Positions 12,587 through 27,095 of a stretch of 64,000 bases of DNA are shown one piece after another (position 1 is the first letter of the stretch; every line of letters begins with the position of its first letter). This stretch comes from an uncultured Alcanivorax sp. (lineage in GTDB: Bacteria > Pseudomonadota > Gammaproteobacteria > Pseudomonadales > Alcanivoracaceae), in contig CAJXLA010000003.1 of the NCBI GenBank assembly GCA_913055795.1, positions 1 through 64,000 on the forward strand. The letters run 5' to 3'. A model generated the notes under the pieces. The model saw nothing but the letters and a program-made list of their open reading frames with translations. It was not told the DNA's origin and made no database searches. A program made the position numbers and the translations under genes.

Positions 12587-14857
12587 TCAGACCGGCTCGG
12601 CCTGCTCTTCCTCAATGGACAGATCCAGGTTGTCGTTGCGCACGCGCACGTGAACGGTGCCGCCATTTTCGGAGAGTTCACCGAAGAGCAACTTGTCCGC
12701 CAGCGGCTTCTTGACCTGCTCCTCGATCAGCCGCGCCATGGGCCTTGCCCCCATGGCCGGATCATAGCCGTGCTCAGCCAGCCAGTCCCGTGCCTCCTGA
12801 TCCACGTCCAGCACCACGGCACGTTCATCCAGCTGTGCCTGGAGTTCGGTGAGGAACTTGTCCACCACGCCCAGGATGACTTCGCGATCCAGGGCATGGA
12901 ACTGGATGATGGCATCCAGCCGGTTGCGGAACTCCGGTGTAAAGGTTTTCTTGACCATCTCGCCGGCATCGCTGCTGTGGTCCTGGGTGCGGAAACCGAT
13001 GGACGGCCGGTTCAGCGCTTCGGCGCCCGCGTTCGTCGTCATGATCAGGATGACGTTGCGGAAGTCCGCCTTGCGGCCGTTGTTGTCCGTCAGGGTGGCA
13101 TTGTCCATGACCTGAAGCAGGATATTGAACACCTCCGGATGCGCCTTCTCGATCTCGTCGAGCAGGAGCACGCAGTGCGGCGTCTTGGTGACCGCCTCGG
13201 TCAGCAAACCGCCCTGGTCATAACCGACATAGCCCGGGGGCGCGCCGATCAGACGGCTGACCGTGTGGCGCTCCATGTACTCGGACATGTCGAAGCGCAC
13301 CAGCTCCACGCCCATGGCCCGCGCCAGCTGACGCGAGACCTCGGTCTTGCCCACGCCCGTGGGCCCGGAGAACATGAAACTGCCCACCGTCTTGTTCTCA
13401 CCGCGCAATCCGGCCCGCGAGAGTTTGATGGCGGCGGCAATGGACTCGATAGCCTCGTCCTGACCGAAGACGGTCATCTTGAGATCGCGCTCGAGGTGCT
13501 GGAGCACTTCCTTGTCCGACGAAGACACGGTCTTGGGCGGAATCCGCGCGATCCGCGCCACCATGTCTTCCACTTCGTGCACATCCACCACCTGCTTGCG
13601 GTCTTCTTCCGGGCGCAGGCGCTGCCAGGCGCCGACTTCATCGATCACGTCAATGGCCTTGTCCGGCAGATAACGGTCATTGATATAACGTGCCGACAGC
13701 TCGGCGGCTGTCTGCAACGCCTCGTCGGTGTATTCCAGATGATGGTGCTTCTCGAAACGGCTCTTCAGGCCCTTCAGGATGCCCACGGTTTCGTCCACGC
13801 TGGGCTCGATCACGTCGATCTTCTGGAAGCGCCGGGACAGGGCCCGATCCTTTTCGAAGATGCCGCGATACTCCTCGAACGTGGTCGAGCCCATGCACTT
13901 GATCTCGCCCGAGGCGAGCATGGGCTTGAGCAGGTTGGACGCATCCATAACGCCACCCGAGGCCGCGCCGGCACCAATCACGGTATGAATCTCGTCGATG
14001 AACAAAATGCCGTTGTCCTGCTCTTTGAGCTCGTGAAGCAGCGCCTTGAAGCGTTTTTCGAAATCACCGCGGTACTTGGTCCCGGCGAGTAGCGCGCCCA
14101 TGTCCAGCGAATAGACCACCGCATCCGCCAGGGGCTCGGGCACGCGCGCGTCCTCGATCATCCAGGCCAGGCCCTCGGCAATGGCCGTCTTGCCCACGCC
14201 CGCCTCGCCCACCAGCAAAGGATTGTTCTTGCGGCGGCGACACAGGATCTGGGCAGCACGATCGATTTCGTGCTCGCGCCCCACGAGCGGGTCGATACGA
14301 TCCTCGCGGGCCATGGTGTTCAGATTGATGGCATAGTTTTCCAGCGCCGTGGGCGCGGCATCTTCGTCCTGTTCCCCGGAAAGATGTTCCGCGGCCTGTT
14401 CACCCTCCTCGTCACTGTCATGCGCGCTCGAAATCCCGTGCGAGAGGAAGTTCACCACATCCACGCGGCTGATATTCTGCGCGCCCAGGAAATACACGGC
14501 CTGGCTTTCCTGCTCGCTGAAGATCGCCACGAGCACATTGGCGCCGGTCACCTCGCGTTTGCCCGACGACTGCACATGAAAGACGGCGCGCTGCAATACG
14601 CGCTGAAAACCCAAGGTGGGCTGGGTGTCACGCTCACTGTCGTCGGACGAAATCAGCGGTGTGTTCTCGTCAATGAAGCGTTCCAGCGACTCGCGCATCT
14701 CCACAAGGTCCGCCCCACAGGCGTTAAGCACTTCGGCGGCGGCGGCATTGTCCAGAAGCGCCAGCAGCAGGTGCTCGACGGTCATGAACTCATGACGGTG
14801 GGCCCGGGCGTGTCGAAACGCCTCGTTCAGGCTGTGTTCCAGTTCTCTGCTGAGCAT
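12587..14857 (-). CDS. clpA: ATP-dependent Clp protease ATP-binding subunit ClpA
   Basis: Two AAA+ modules ([32 protein letters not shown]); Clp-N domain. Confidence 0.97.
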   Translation of the reverse strand: MLSRELEHSLNEAFRHARAHRHEFMTVEHLLLALLDNAAAAEVLNACGADLVEMRESLERFIDENTPLISSDDSERDTQPTLGFQRVLQRAVFHVQSSGKREVTGANVLVAIFSEQESQAVYFLGAQNISRVDVVNFLSHGISSAHDSDEEGEQAAEHLSGEQDEDAAPTALENYAINLNTMAREDRIDPLVGREHEIDRAAQILCRRRKNNPLLVGEAGVGKTAIAEGLAWMIEDARVPEPLADAVVYSLDMGALLAGTKYRGDFEKRFKALLHELKEQDNGILFIDEIHTVIGAGAASGGVMDASNLLKPMLASGEIKCMGSTTFEEYRGIFEKDRALSRRFQKIDVIEPSVDETVGILKGLKSRFEKHHHLEYTDEALQTAAELSARYINDRYLPDKAIDVIDEVGAWQRLRPEEDRKQVVDVHEVEDMVARIARIPPKTVSSSDKEVLQHLERDLKMTVFGQDEAIESIAAAIKLSRAGLRGENKTVGSFMFSGPTGVGKTEVSRQLARAMGVELVRFDMSEYMERHTVSRLIGAPPGYVGYDQGGLLTEAVTKTPHCVLLLDEIEKAHPEVFNILLQVMDNATLTDNNGRKADFRNVILIMTTNAGAEALNRPSIGFRTQDHSSDAGEMVKKTFTPEFRNRLDAIIQFHALDREVILGVVDKFLTELQAQLDERAVVLDVDQEARDWLAEHGYDPAMGARPMARLIEEQVKKPLADKLLFGELSENGGTVHVRVRNDNLDLSIEEEQAEPV

Positions 14858-14907
14858 CTTGTCACCTCTTGCGGCGCTCTACTACGTAAGGGTTCGACCC
14901 GGCATTT

Positions 14908-15246
14908 TCAAGCCTGTTCGACCTGACACAGCAACGGATGCTGATTTTCCCGCGCATAATCCACCACCTGATCCGCCTTGGTCTCCGCCACATCCCGGGT
15001 GAAAACCCCGCATGTGGCCCGCCCTTCCGTGTGCACCGTCAACATCACCTGGGTGGCCTTTTCACGATTCATGCCGAAAAAGCGCTCCAGCACTTCGACG
15101 ACAAACTCCATGGGGGTGTAGTCATCGTTGAGCATGACCACCTTGTACATGGGTGGTTCCTGGGTCCGGGGCCGGGCCTCCTCCACAGCCAGATCATCAT
15201 CGTGATCCGGGCGTTCCGGCTCCTCGGGAGGTTCCTGATTGCCCAT
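14908..15246 (-). CDS. clpS: ATP-dependent Clp protease adaptor ClpS
   Basis: [64 protein letters not shown]; start chosen at MGNQEPP. Confidence 0.95.
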   Translation of the reverse strand: MGNQEPPEEPERPDHDDDLAVEEARPRTQEPPMYKVVMLNDDYTPMEFVVEVLERFFGMNREKATQVMLTVHTEGRATCGVFTRDVAETKADQVVDYARENQHPLLCQVEQA

Positions 15247-15526
15247 AACCGGTTTCCAGGCGCGCATCAGACTCCGTTTGCGGTACATCTCTACTTCCAA
15301 GGTTTTATACCTCTGCCGACCATGGAGCAACCCCGTTATTCCGGTCCCTGCCACCATTACGACGACCGGTGGACACGTCCGTCAAACGGGGGTTGACACC
15401 CTGTCGTGCTTGGTGAATTGTTATACAGACCAACCCGTGAAGACGGCGTCGGTGGCGTCTTCCGCCATCGATCCCCGCGGGCTCGATAATAATAACGAAA
15501 GCCATCGGAAAGGCGGGGGTATCACC

Positions 15527-15796
15527 ATGGCTACCGGCAAGGTGAAATGGTTCAACAACGCCAAGGGGTACGGGTTCATTCGCCCCGATGAGGGGGGCGA
15601 GGATCTCTTCGTGCACTATTCCTATATTCGGATGGACGGCTTCAAGAGTCTCAAAGCCGGCCAGCCCGTCGAGTTCGAGGTTCAGGAAGCGGCCAAGGGC
15701 TACCATGCCGTGAACCTGCTGCCGCTCGAACAGCCGGCCGGGCACCGTGGCGCCGACCATGCCGACCCGGGTGCCGGACAACGACGCGCGGAATAA
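15527..15796 (+). CDS. Cold-shock domain protein (CspD-like) with C-terminal extension
   Basis: MATGKVKWFNNAKGYGFIRPDEGGEDLFVHYSYIRMDGFKSLKAGQPVEFEV; divergent from clpS as in other gammaproteobacteria. Confidence 0.92.
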   Translation: MATGKVKWFNNAKGYGFIRPDEGGEDLFVHYSYIRMDGFKSLKAGQPVEFEVQEAAKGYHAVNLLPLEQPAGHRGADHADPGAGQRRAE

Positions 15797-15860
15797 GCGC
15801 CGCCGCTGCCGCCATCGGAAATGACCGTGGCCGAACCAGGCCTCTCAGGCTCAAGCATGG

Positions 15861-17123
15861 CTACAGGGCCATATGTTCGATCACGGCGTCACCGAACTCG
15901 GAGCACTTGAGCAGGGTGGCATCGGGCATCAGGCGCTCGAAGTCATAGGTCACCGTCTTGGCCGCGATAGCACCGGCCATGCCCTGAATAACCAGGTCGG
16001 CCGCATCGAACCACTCCAGATGCCGCAGCATCATTTCCGCCGACAGGATCAGTGAACCCGGATTCACCTTGTCCTGGCCGGCGTATTTGGGCGCCGTGCC
16101 GTGCGTGGCCTCGAACATGGCCACGGCCCCGCCGATGTTCGCGCCGGGCGCGATCCCGATACCGCCGACTTCCGCCGCCAGGGCATCGGAGATGTAGTCC
16201 CCGTTGAGATTGAGCGTGGCCACAACACTGAAATCGGATGGACGCATCAGGATCTGCTGCAGGAAAGCGTCCGCAATCGCGTCCTTGATCACGATATCGC
16301 GGCCCGTGCGCGGGTTCTTCATGACATGCCAGGGTCCACCGTCCAGCGGTTCCGCCCCATAACGCTCGGCGGCCAGCTCATAGCCCCACTGGGCAAAGGC
16401 CCCTTCCGTGTACTTCATGATGTTGCCCTTGTGCACCAGCGTCACCGAGTCCCGATCGTTGTCGATGGCGTACTGGATGGCCTTGCGCACCAGGCGCTGA
16501 GTCCCCTCGCGGGACACCGGCTTGATACCGATGCCGCAGCCTTCCGGGAAACGGATCTGGGTCACGCCCATTTCCTCACGCAGGAAGCGGATCAGCTTGG
16601 TGGCCTCGGGGCTGTCGGCGGGCCACTCGATGCCGGCATAGATGTCCTCGGAGTTCTCGCGGAAGATCACCATGTCGGTGAGCTCCGGATGCCGTACCGG
16701 GCTCGGGACCCCTTCGAACCAGCGTACCGGCCGCATGCAGGTATAGAGATCCAGTTCCTGGCGCAGGCCCACATTGAGCGAGCGGTAGCCGCCGCTCACC
16801 GGCGTGGTCAGCGGGCCCTTGATGCCCACCAGGAATTCGCGCATGGCTTCCAGGGTTTCTTCGGGCAGCCAGTTGTCCGGACCGTACACCTTGGTGGCTT
16901 TCTCCCCGCAGAAGATCTCCATCCAGGTAATGCTGCGCTTGGTGCCATAGGCCTTCTCGACGGCCGCGTTCACCACCTTCTGCATGGTGGGCGTAATATC
17001 TTCGCCCACGCCGTCACCCTCGATATAGGGGATAATGGGATGGTTGGGCACATTCAGGGACAGATCACCATTGATCGTGATCTTGTCGCCATCCACCGGA
17101 ACGGTGATCTTCTCGTATCCCAT
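15861..17123 (-). CDS. icd: NADP-dependent isocitrate dehydrogenase
   Basis: [17 protein letters not shown]...[16 protein letters not shown]...[25 protein letters not shown]. Confidence 0.96.
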   Translation of the reverse strand: MGYEKITVPVDGDKITINGDLSLNVPNHPIIPYIEGDGVGEDITPTMQKVVNAAVEKAYGTKRSITWMEIFCGEKATKVYGPDNWLPEETLEAMREFLVGIKGPLTTPVSGGYRSLNVGLRQELDLYTCMRPVRWFEGVPSPVRHPELTDMVIFRENSEDIYAGIEWPADSPEATKLIRFLREEMGVTQIRFPEGCGIGIKPVSREGTQRLVRKAIQYAIDNDRDSVTLVHKGNIMKYTEGAFAQWGYELAAERYGAEPLDGGPWHVMKNPRTGRDIVIKDAIADAFLQQILMRPSDFSVVATLNLNGDYISDALAAEVGGIGIAPGANIGGAVAMFEATHGTAPKYAGQDKVNPGSLILSAEMMLRHLEWFDAADLVIQGMAGAIAAKTVTYDFERLMPDATLLKCSEFGDAVIEHMAL

Positions 17124-17452
17124 CTATTCAACTCCCTCCGGAACAACAATAATTCTCTACAACGCGATGCATGCATCACGCCACGGACGCCCCCGATTTG
17201 AACCCGGCGGCGTTGCCGGGCAAAAAATACGCGTCATCTGAGGTGCGCGAGCAGGCCGCGGGGCCGCCCCGCGCGCAATTCGCGGGCGAGTATATCATCG
17301 CCGACGCGCGCATGCCTGACTCGAGAAACCGGATGCCATGGTTTTTTCGTCCATCTCCGGGGTGCTGTTCCCACAGCCTCCGCCGGGTTACCATCCGCAT
17401 CCCGTTATTGCAAGCTCGCCGGCTTGAGGCAGCGTTCCGAGGTGTTCCGTTC

Positions 17453-17920
17453 ATGAACAGTTTCGAGCCCCGCATTACCGTGGCCACGGTCGTGGAACAG
17501 GACGAGCGTTTGCTGTTTGTCCGCGAGCAGCAGCATGGCTCCGTCGTCATCAATCAGCCAGCCGGCCATGTGGAACACGGCGAGGCACTCACTCAGGCCG
17601 CCTTCCGTGAGACGCTGGAGGAAACCGCCTGGCGCGTGGAGATTACCGGTTGGCTGGGGGTCTATATCTTCCAGCCCGCGCCCGGTGCCGGGGTCTATCA
17701 CCGCTACTGCTTTATCGGCGAACCGGTTAGCCGGGATGAGCAACAGCGTCTCGATGACGGCATCATTGAAACCCTGTGGCTGAATCCCGAGGAACTGGAA
17801 GCGGCCGCCGCCGAACACCGCAGTCCCCTGGTGGCGCAATGCGCTCGGGATTACCGCGCGGGCCGGCGGCTGCCCCTGGACGCCATTTACCAGCATCCCT
17901 GGCCCCTGCAGCAACGATGA
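17453..17920 (+). CDS. NUDIX hydrolase (NudJ-like)
   Basis: Nudix box [23 protein letters not shown]; upstream of mnmA. Confidence 0.88.
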   Translation: MNSFEPRITVATVVEQDERLLFVREQQHGSVVINQPAGHVEHGEALTQAAFRETLEETAWRVEITGWLGVYIFQPAPGAGVYHRYCFIGEPVSRDEQQRLDDGIIETLWLNPEELEAAAAEHRSPLVAQCARDYRAGRRLPLDAIYQHPWPLQQR

Positions 17921-19029
17921 CCACGACCCCCTTCGACAAGGCGCCTCAAGACACCCGGGTAATCGTGGGACTATCCGGTGGCGTGGATTCGTCGGTGGCC
18001 GCCTGGCGGCTGCTGGAAGCCGGCTTCCGGGTCGAGGGCCTGTTCATGAAGAACTGGAACGAGGCGGACGGCGAACAATACTGCACCGCGCGCGAGGATC
18101 TCATGGACGCCACCCAGGTGGCGGGCGCCCTGGGCATCGAACTGCATACCATCAACTTTGCCGAGGAATACTGGGACCGGGTGTTCGAGCACTTCCTGGC
18201 CGAATACCGGGCCGGACGCACCCCCAACCCGGACATCCTCTGCAACAAGGAAATCAAGTTCGCCGCCTTTCTGGACCACGCGGCGAGCCTGGGCGCCGAC
18301 GCCATTGCCACGGGTCACTACGCTCGCGTGGAATACAGCGGCGAAGCCGCCCGTCTGCTGCGCGGCCTTGACCGCAACAAGGACCAGAGCTATTTCCTCC
18401 ACGCGGTAGACGGCGAACGTTTCACACGCACCCTCTTCCCGCTGGGGGATCTGGACAAGGGCGAAGTCCGCACGATCGCGCGGGAACAGGGCTTCGCCAA
18501 TCACGACAAGAAGGACTCCACGGGCATCTGCTTCATCGGCGAGCGCCGCTTCAAGGATTTTCTGGAGCACTATATCCCGGCGCAGCCCGGCCCCATCGAG
18601 GATGAAAACGGACAGGTCATGGGTGAACACGACGGACTGATGTTCCACACCCTGGGCCAGCGCCAGGGCCTGGGCATTGGCGGGCGTTCCGGCGGTGGTT
18701 CAGCGCCCTGGTATGTGGCGGCCAAGGATCTGGAACGCAATGTGCTCGTGGCCGTCCAGGGTCAGGACCATCCCCTGTTGTTCAGCACCCGTGCGAGCAC
18801 AGGGCCCATGCACTGGGTGACCGGGGCACCGGCGAAGTGGCCTCTCCGCGTCACGGCCAAGACCCGGTACCGCCAGCCGGATCAGCTCTGTTCCGTGGAA
18901 CCCGGCGAGCACGGCGGCGTCCGGGTAACCTTTGATGACCCCCAGCGGGCCGTGACACCGGGCCAGTCGGTGGTCTTCTATGACGGCGAATACTGTCTGG
19001 GCGGCGGCGTAATCGAGGAGACCGCATGA
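17917..19029 (+). CDS. mnmA: tRNA-specific 2-thiouridylase MnmA
   Basis: PP-loop [42 protein letters not shown]. Confidence 0.97.
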   Translation: MTTTPFDKAPQDTRVIVGLSGGVDSSVAAWRLLEAGFRVEGLFMKNWNEADGEQYCTAREDLMDATQVAGALGIELHTINFAEEYWDRVFEHFLAEYRAGRTPNPDILCNKEIKFAAFLDHAASLGADAIATGHYARVEYSGEAARLLRGLDRNKDQSYFLHAVDGERFTRTLFPLGDLDKGEVRTIAREQGFANHDKKDSTGICFIGERRFKDFLEHYIPAQPGPIEDENGQVMGEHDGLMFHTLGQRQGLGIGGRSGGGSAPWYVAAKDLERNVLVAVQGQDHPLLFSTRASTGPMHWVTGAPAKWPLRVTAKTRYRQPDQLCSVEPGEHGGVRVTFDDPQRAVTPGQSVVFYDGEYCLGGGVIEETA

Positions 19030-19670
19030 GTCACAGTCCCGATGAGCAGCAAGTCATTGCCCTGGCGGCCATTTTTCAGGCCGCCGTGCTCGCCGACCGC
19101 CTGGCCCACGGCTATCAGGCTCATCCCGGTTCCGTGGGTGTGCTCACCGAATCCGTGCTGAGCCTGGACTCCACCAGCGTGGACGAGGTCTTCCCGGACC
19201 CGACGGTGCTCGACACCGGGCTGTCCGCGCTGGAACAGGTGTTGCGCCAGGGCCAGGACAAGGACAACAACCGCCCCGTCGCCTACACGCTGGGGCTGGT
19301 TCAGCTGGCTCACCGCTTGCGCAAGAACAGCGCCCTGACCGATATCCTGCGCAACCGACTGGAAGCACTGCGTGCCCAGCGGCCGCATTTCGACGACCCT
19401 GCGGACAGCAATTTCTGCCACCGCCTGGCGGGCATTTATCAGGATACGCTGGGCACGCTGCGCTTTCGCATTCGGGTACAGGGCGAGCCAGACTATCTCA
19501 ATAACGAGGATACGGCCGCGCGGATCCGCGCGCTCTTTCTCGCGGGCATTCGTGCCGCCTTTCTCTGGCAGGGGGCCGGGGGACGTCGCTGGCACTTCCT
19601 CACCCGCCGGCCCCGATTACTACGGGCGTTGGAGCAGGTAAAGAACAATAAAATCAGAAACCTGCATTAA
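19026..19670 (+). CDS. hflD: High-frequency lysogenization protein HflD homolog
   Basis: Alpha-helical protein between mnmA and purB, overlapping mnmA by 4 nt. Confidence 0.88.
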   Translation: MSHSPDEQQVIALAAIFQAAVLADRLAHGYQAHPGSVGVLTESVLSLDSTSVDEVFPDPTVLDTGLSALEQVLRQGQDKDNNRPVAYTLGLVQLAHRLRKNSALTDILRNRLEALRAQRPHFDDPADSNFCHRLAGIYQDTLGTLRFRIRVQGEPDYLNNEDTAARIRALFLAGIRAAFLWQGAGGRRWHFLTRRPRLLRALEQVKNNKIRNLH

Positions 19671-19763
19671 ACTGTTAAAGTAGCTTCGAGGTAAGATTCT
19701 GCTCGATTCCCGTCTTCTTTATCCGGGGAAATCGTGTAAAATCCGCGCTCCGGACGCCACTGA

Positions 19764-22265
<2,502 letters not shown>

Positions 22266-22291
<26 letters not shown>

Positions 22292-22727
22292 AGCCGACAA
22301 CACGGACGTCCGGATTGAACGGGTCTTCTGGCCCGATCATGAAGCGGATCTGACCACCGTCCGTCAGACAGTTTTCGTCGAGGAACAGGGGGTGCCCGAA
22401 AACCTAGAGTGGGACGGCGAGGACGCGGAGTCCATCCACTTTCTCGCCCGCGCCGGCGACAGTACACCCATCGGCTGTGTCCGCCTGCTGCCTTCCGGGC
22501 AGATCAGCCGCCTGTCCGTGATTGAATCCTGGCGTCACCAGGGCATCGGCAAGGCGCTGCTGGATGCAGTGGAAGACGAGGCCCGGCAACGCTCCATGCC
22601 CGAGATCTACCTTCATGCGCAGACGCAGGCCACCCATTTCTATGAAGCCGCCGGATTCAGCGTCAGCGGCGGGATCTTTATCGAGGCGGACATTCCCCAC
22701 CGGCAGATGTTCAAGGATCTGCGATGA
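22266..22727 (+). CDS. GNAT family N-acetyltransferase
   Basis: VFVEEQGVPENLEWDGED...RLSVIESWRHQGIGKALLDAVEDEA. Confidence 0.88.
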
Positions 22728-23227
22728 ACGGCGACGACCCGGAAAGTCCGCAAGGTGAAAGACGACTCGCGAATCCGGAAGACCTGGCCGCGGCCGTGGA
22801 TCAGGTGCTGGAACAAGCCCGGCGCACTGTGCGCATCCTGGCACCACAACTCGATATCACCCTGCTGAACCGCTCGGTCCCCCTGGAGGCGCTGGCCCGC
22901 CTGAGCCGCAGCCGGTACGCCCGTATCCGCGTGCTGCTGGAAGAATCCGGCCCAGCCCTGCGTTCCGGCCATGGCCTGATTGATCTGGTCCAGCGTTTTC
23001 CCAGTTCCATGGAAATGCGCCTGCTGGGCCCGGAAGACCGGGGACGCCGCGACGCCTGGATCATCGCCGACGAAAGCGCGCTGGTGTATCGCCCGGACCA
23101 CCACCGGCTGGCCGACGGCCACCTGGATCTCCAGGACGTGCGGCTGGCTCCGAAACTGGCCCGCGACTTCGATGAGTGGTGGGAGCGCGCGGAACCGGAT
23201 CCGGATTTGCGTCGCCTCTATATTTGA
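22724..23227 (+). CDS. Hypothetical protein (PLD-like fold suspected)
   Basis: Overlaps the GNAT gene by 4 nt; ARRTVRILAPQLDITLLNR; family not confirmed. Confidence 0.65.
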   Translation: MNGDDPESPQGERRLANPEDLAAAVDQVLEQARRTVRILAPQLDITLLNRSVPLEALARLSRSRYARIRVLLEESGPALRSGHGLIDLVQRFPSSMEMRLLGPEDRGRRDAWIIADESALVYRPDHHRLADGHLDLQDVRLAPKLARDFDEWWERAEPDPDLRRLYI

Positions 23228-23234
23228 GCCCTGT

Positions 23235-23903
23235 TCACACGCGCGAAAACTGGTTCATGATCCGCTGCTTGGCACGTTCATAGCGACGCGTGGAAATGCT
23301 GCCGCTGTCATGCAACCGCCGGTGCTCGGCCATGATCGCCGGCAGCCGGTCCCGCCCCTGCGGCAAGAGCCAGTGCGCGCCCTCGATGCGCTCGCTCAAC
23401 AGGTCCGCGAACGGCCGGGTATCCGCGCCGGGTTCCAGCACAAACACCGGGACACGACCCACATGGGTATAAAACACCCATTGATACCGCGAGCGGCGCA
23501 ACGCCTGAAACGCCGTCAGACCCCCCACGGCCAGCATTCCCGAACCAAGCAGCAGCAAGCCGAAGGCCATGGCACCCATGCCCGCGCACAGCACCGTTAC
23601 CGTGACGGCAATCCAGCGCCAGGCGATTACACGGTGGGGCACCGGACCGGCTTCCAGAAAGGCCAGATTGAATACCGCCCGCCGTTGCTGCCCCTTGCGC
23701 CCTTCCCGCACTTCCGGGAAATGGCCGTTGAACAGGGCAAAACTGCGGCTATAGCGCTTGAGACGGCTCTGCTGCGCAAAGCTGGATTCCAGGCGCCAGC
23801 GCTCCAGCGGTGGCAGTTGAACGAGCTCCTCGGGCATGCGCCTCGTGCCCGGCGCTTGGTCCATGACAATTTCGGTATCCGGTTTCGCCACAGCCATGGC
23901 CAA
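23235..23903 (-). CDS. Hypothetical membrane protein
   Basis: Central hydrophobic hairpin WIAVTVTVLCAGMGAMAFGLLLLGSGMLAVGGL; C-terminal ISTRRYERAKQRIMNQFSRV. Confidence 0.65.
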   Translation of the reverse strand: MAMAVAKPDTEIVMDQAPGTRRMPEELVQLPPLERWRLESSFAQQSRLKRYSRSFALFNGHFPEVREGRKGQQRRAVFNLAFLEAGPVPHRVIAWRWIAVTVTVLCAGMGAMAFGLLLLGSGMLAVGGLTAFQALRRSRYQWVFYTHVGRVPVFVLEPGADTRPFADLLSERIEGAHWLLPQGRDRLPAIMAEHRRLHDSGSISTRRYERAKQRIMNQFSRV

Positions 23904-24001
23904 CGCTACGGTCTAATACGTTTATAGTATGCTAGGAGTCAGAGTAAGCCGTTAATATGAACCATCTAACAAAATACCGAAAACGCACGTTGGTCCCAGA
24001 G

Positions 24002-24703
24002 TCAGCACGAAACGGCCTCAACGCCCCGCCCGCCGAGATCGCAGGACAGGCGGTACAGCGAATGACCGCTTTGATGATACTTGCGCTCGAAATCGGTGTC
24101 CGGGTCTTCCGGTGTGAAGGGCTCCGGTTCCGTGGAACGATAACCCGCGCGTTCCAGCGCCAGCGCCATCTCCTCCAGATAGAGCCGCCAGTTGCTGCGC
24201 ACGTCCAGCCAACCGCCCAGCGCCAGCAGATCCGGAAATACGGGATGCCCATGCCAGCGCCGACCCAGATGGGCGGGCTTGGGCCAGGGATTGGGATAGA
24301 GCAGATGATGCTGGTCGAGTGACCAGCCGCAGGCCCGTGCGAGCCGCCAGAAATCCGCGCATTCCGCGCGGAGCAACAGTAGATTGCCGGGCAGCCGGAA
24401 CCGGTGCGAAGCCCGGCTCACCCGCGCGCGGGATTGATCCAGCCCGATCACCAGCGCCCCGGGTTGAGCTTCAGCCAGGCGCACCGACGACAACGCCGTG
24501 CCGCAGCCCGAATCCAGGATCAGCGGCCGCTCGAGCCCGGCCTCCCGACGCCACCGTGCCGCGCATTCAAAGGCCGCGCGATTGTGCTCCGCCACCGGCG
24601 CCCGCCAATGGCGGCCGAGATGACGATCGACCTTGTCCGCCAGACCCGGATGCGGACCGGTCTGGCTGGAAACCGGAACCCGGCTGCCATCATGCACCGG
24701 CAC
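24002..24703 (-). CDS. TrmB-like SAM-dependent methyltransferase
   Basis: LILDSGCGTALSSVRLAE; LYPNPWPKPAHLGRRWHGHP resembles the TrmB P(D/N)PWPK motif. Confidence 0.78.
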   Translation of the reverse strand: MPVHDGSRVPVSSQTGPHPGLADKVDRHLGRHWRAPVAEHNRAAFECAARWRREAGLERPLILDSGCGTALSSVRLAEAQPGALVIGLDQSRARVSRASHRFRLPGNLLLLRAECADFWRLARACGWSLDQHHLLYPNPWPKPAHLGRRWHGHPVFPDLLALGGWLDVRSNWRLYLEEMALALERAGYRSTEPEPFTPEDPDTDFERKYHQSGHSLYRLSCDLGGRGVEAVSC

Positions 24704-24738
24704 GGTCGCTCAAAACTTCAACTCCTTTTTCACCAGGC

Positions 24739-26907
24739 TCAGCCGCCGAAACGCTGCTTGAGCTCCCGGCGCCGCCGGTGGAGCACCGGCTCGGTGTAGC
24801 CGCTGGGCTGTTCACAGCCCTTGAACACCAGATCACAGGCGGCCTGGAAGGCCACACTGTCATCGAAGTTGTCGCTCATGTTGCGGTAGGTGGGATCGCC
24901 CGCGTTCTGCTTGTCGACCACCTCGGCCATGCGTTTCATGGTCTCGGTGACCTGCTGCTCCGAGCAGATGCCGTGATAGAGCCAGTTGGCGATGTGCTGG
25001 CTCGAGATCCGGCAGGTGGCGCGGTCCTCCATCAGGTTGCTGTCCGTGATATCCGGCACCTTGGAGCAACCCACGCCCTGCTCGATCCAGCGCACCACAT
25101 AGCCGAGAATCCCCTGGGCATTGTTGTCCAGCTCCTGCTGGATCTCGTCCGCCGAGAGCTCGCGCTCGAGCAGCGGAATGGTGAGCAGATCATCCAGCGA
25201 GGCGCGGTCGCGCTTTTCGATCTCCGCCTGCACGGCCATGACATCGATCTGGTGATAGTGCATGGCATGGACGGTTGCGGCGGTGGGCGACGGCACCCAG
25301 GCGCAGTTGGCGCCGGCACTGGGGTGGTTGGTCTTGGCTTCCCACATGGCCGTCATTTCGTCCGGCTTGGGCCACATGCCCTTGCCGATCTGGGCCTTGC
25401 CGCGCAGCCCGCATTCCAGGCCGATGTCCACGTTCCAGTTCTCATAGGCCTGGATCCAGGGCTGGGCCTTCATCTCGCCCTTGCGGACCATGGGCCCGGC
25501 TTCCATGGAGGTGTGGATCTCGTCGCCGGTGCGGTCGAGGAAGCCGGTGTTGATGAAAATGGTGCGTTCGCGCGCTTCGCGGATACAGGCCTTGAGGTTG
25601 ACCGTGGTGCGGCGTTCCTCGTCCATGATGCCGATCTTGAGGGTGTTGCGCTCCAGACCCAGGGCGTCTTCGACGCGCGCGAACAGGTTCACGCTGAAGT
25701 TCACTTCCTCCGGGCCATGCATCTTGGGCTTGACGATATAGACCGAGCCCGCGGGGCTGTTGCGAATGCCGCCGGTGCCCTTGAGATCATGAATCGCGGC
25801 GAGACTGGTGATCATGCCATCCAGAATGCCCTCGGGCACTTCCTCGCCCTGATAAAGCACGGCATCGTTGGTCATCAGATGACCCACATTGCGCACCAGC
25901 ATGGTGGAGCGGCCCTGCAGGGCAAACGGTTGCCCGTCGGGAGCGACGTACTCGCGGTCTGGATGCATGGTGCGCGTGAGCGTCTGGCCGCCCTTTTCGA
26001 AACGCTCTTCCAGGTTGCCCTTCATCAGGCCCAGCCAGTTGCGATACACCTCCGCCTTTTCCTCGGCGTCCACGGCAGCGACGGAATCCTCGGCGTCCTG
26101 AATGGTGGTGATCGCCGATTCCAGCACCAGGTCCTTGACGTGCGCCGCGTCATCCCGGCCGATGGGATGCTCGGAGTCGATCTGGATTTCGGCATGCAAG
26201 CCGTTATTGACCAGCAGCACGGCTTCCGGGGCGCCGGCATCGCCACGATAGCCGACAAAGGCAGTCTCGTCTTTCAGACCGCTGGCACCGGAGCCGGTTT
26301 TCACCACCAGCTTGCCATTGTCTACATGGTAAAGGGTGGCATCGCTGTGCGAGCCCTGCGCCAACGGGAAATGCTCATCCAGGAATCCGCGGGCCCAGGC
26401 GATCACCTTCTCGCCGCGTTTGGGATTATAGGCACCGCCCTTCTCCGCACCGTCGGTTTCGGGAATCATGTCCGTGCCATAGAGGGCGTCATAAAGGCTG
26501 CCCCAGCGCGCATTGGCGGCATTCAGGGCAAAGCGGGCATTGCGCACGGGCACCACCAGCTGTGGCCCGGCCACGGTGGCGATCTCCGGGTCCACCTTGT
26601 CCGTGGACACCTGAAAGTCTTCCCCCTCGGGCTGCAGATAGCCGATATCGGTGAGGAACTGCTTGTATTCCTCCAGGTCGATCTTCTGACCGCGGCGCTC
26701 ACGGTGCCAGGCATCGATCTTGTCCTGGATTTCCACGCGCTTTTCCAGCAACTCCCGGTTGCGGGGGCTGAAATCGGCCAGAATGCGCTCCAGTTCGGCC
26801 CAGAAGTGGTCCGCTTCCACGCCCGTGCCGGGGATGATTTCCTGTTCCACCACCTGGTGCAGCTCGGGGGCGATTTCCAGGGCCCCTTTCTGAATACGAT
26901 CGCTCAT
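24739..26907 (-). CDS. glcB: Malate synthase G
   Basis: [29 protein letters not shown]; ~720 aa. Confidence 0.95.
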   Translation of the reverse strand: MSDRIQKGALEIAPELHQVVEQEIIPGTGVEADHFWAELERILADFSPRNRELLEKRVEIQDKIDAWHRERRGQKIDLEEYKQFLTDIGYLQPEGEDFQVSTDKVDPEIATVAGPQLVVPVRNARFALNAANARWGSLYDALYGTDMIPETDGAEKGGAYNPKRGEKVIAWARGFLDEHFPLAQGSHSDATLYHVDNGKLVVKTGSGASGLKDETAFVGYRGDAGAPEAVLLVNNGLHAEIQIDSEHPIGRDDAAHVKDLVLESAITTIQDAEDSVAAVDAEEKAEVYRNWLGLMKGNLEERFEKGGQTLTRTMHPDREYVAPDGQPFALQGRSTMLVRNVGHLMTNDAVLYQGEEVPEGILDGMITSLAAIHDLKGTGGIRNSPAGSVYIVKPKMHGPEEVNFSVNLFARVEDALGLERNTLKIGIMDEERRTTVNLKACIREARERTIFINTGFLDRTGDEIHTSMEAGPMVRKGEMKAQPWIQAYENWNVDIGLECGLRGKAQIGKGMWPKPDEMTAMWEAKTNHPSAGANCAWVPSPTAATVHAMHYHQIDVMAVQAEIEKRDRASLDDLLTIPLLERELSADEIQQELDNNAQGILGYVVRWIEQGVGCSKVPDITDSNLMEDRATCRISSQHIANWLYHGICSEQQVTETMKRMAEVVDKQNAGDPTYRNMSDNFDDSVAFQAACDLVFKGCEQPSGYTEPVLHRRRRELKQRFGG

Positions 26908-27024
26908 AATGCCTTGCCCTCGTTTGCCACGATTCAGGGGATGCGCCTGCATCCGCGAGCGCGGATTCTAGCGCAAACGGCGGCCCGGTTCATGGGGCCG
27001 GCGAGACCGGCGGGTCAGGGTAAC

Positions 27025-27095
27025 AGGCTGTTGGCAGTCCCCTTGCGCACTCAGGCTTTCAGGCTGAGTACGCAAGGGGTTGTTCAACGGCCTGT
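27025..27095. repeat. Long imperfect inverted repeat overlapping the ttcA stop codon
   Basis: Core arms CCCCTTGCGCACTCAG (27039-27054) / CTGAGTACGCAAGGGG (27064-27079), extended by ACAGGCTGTTG.../...CAACGGCCTGT. Confidence 0.8.
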
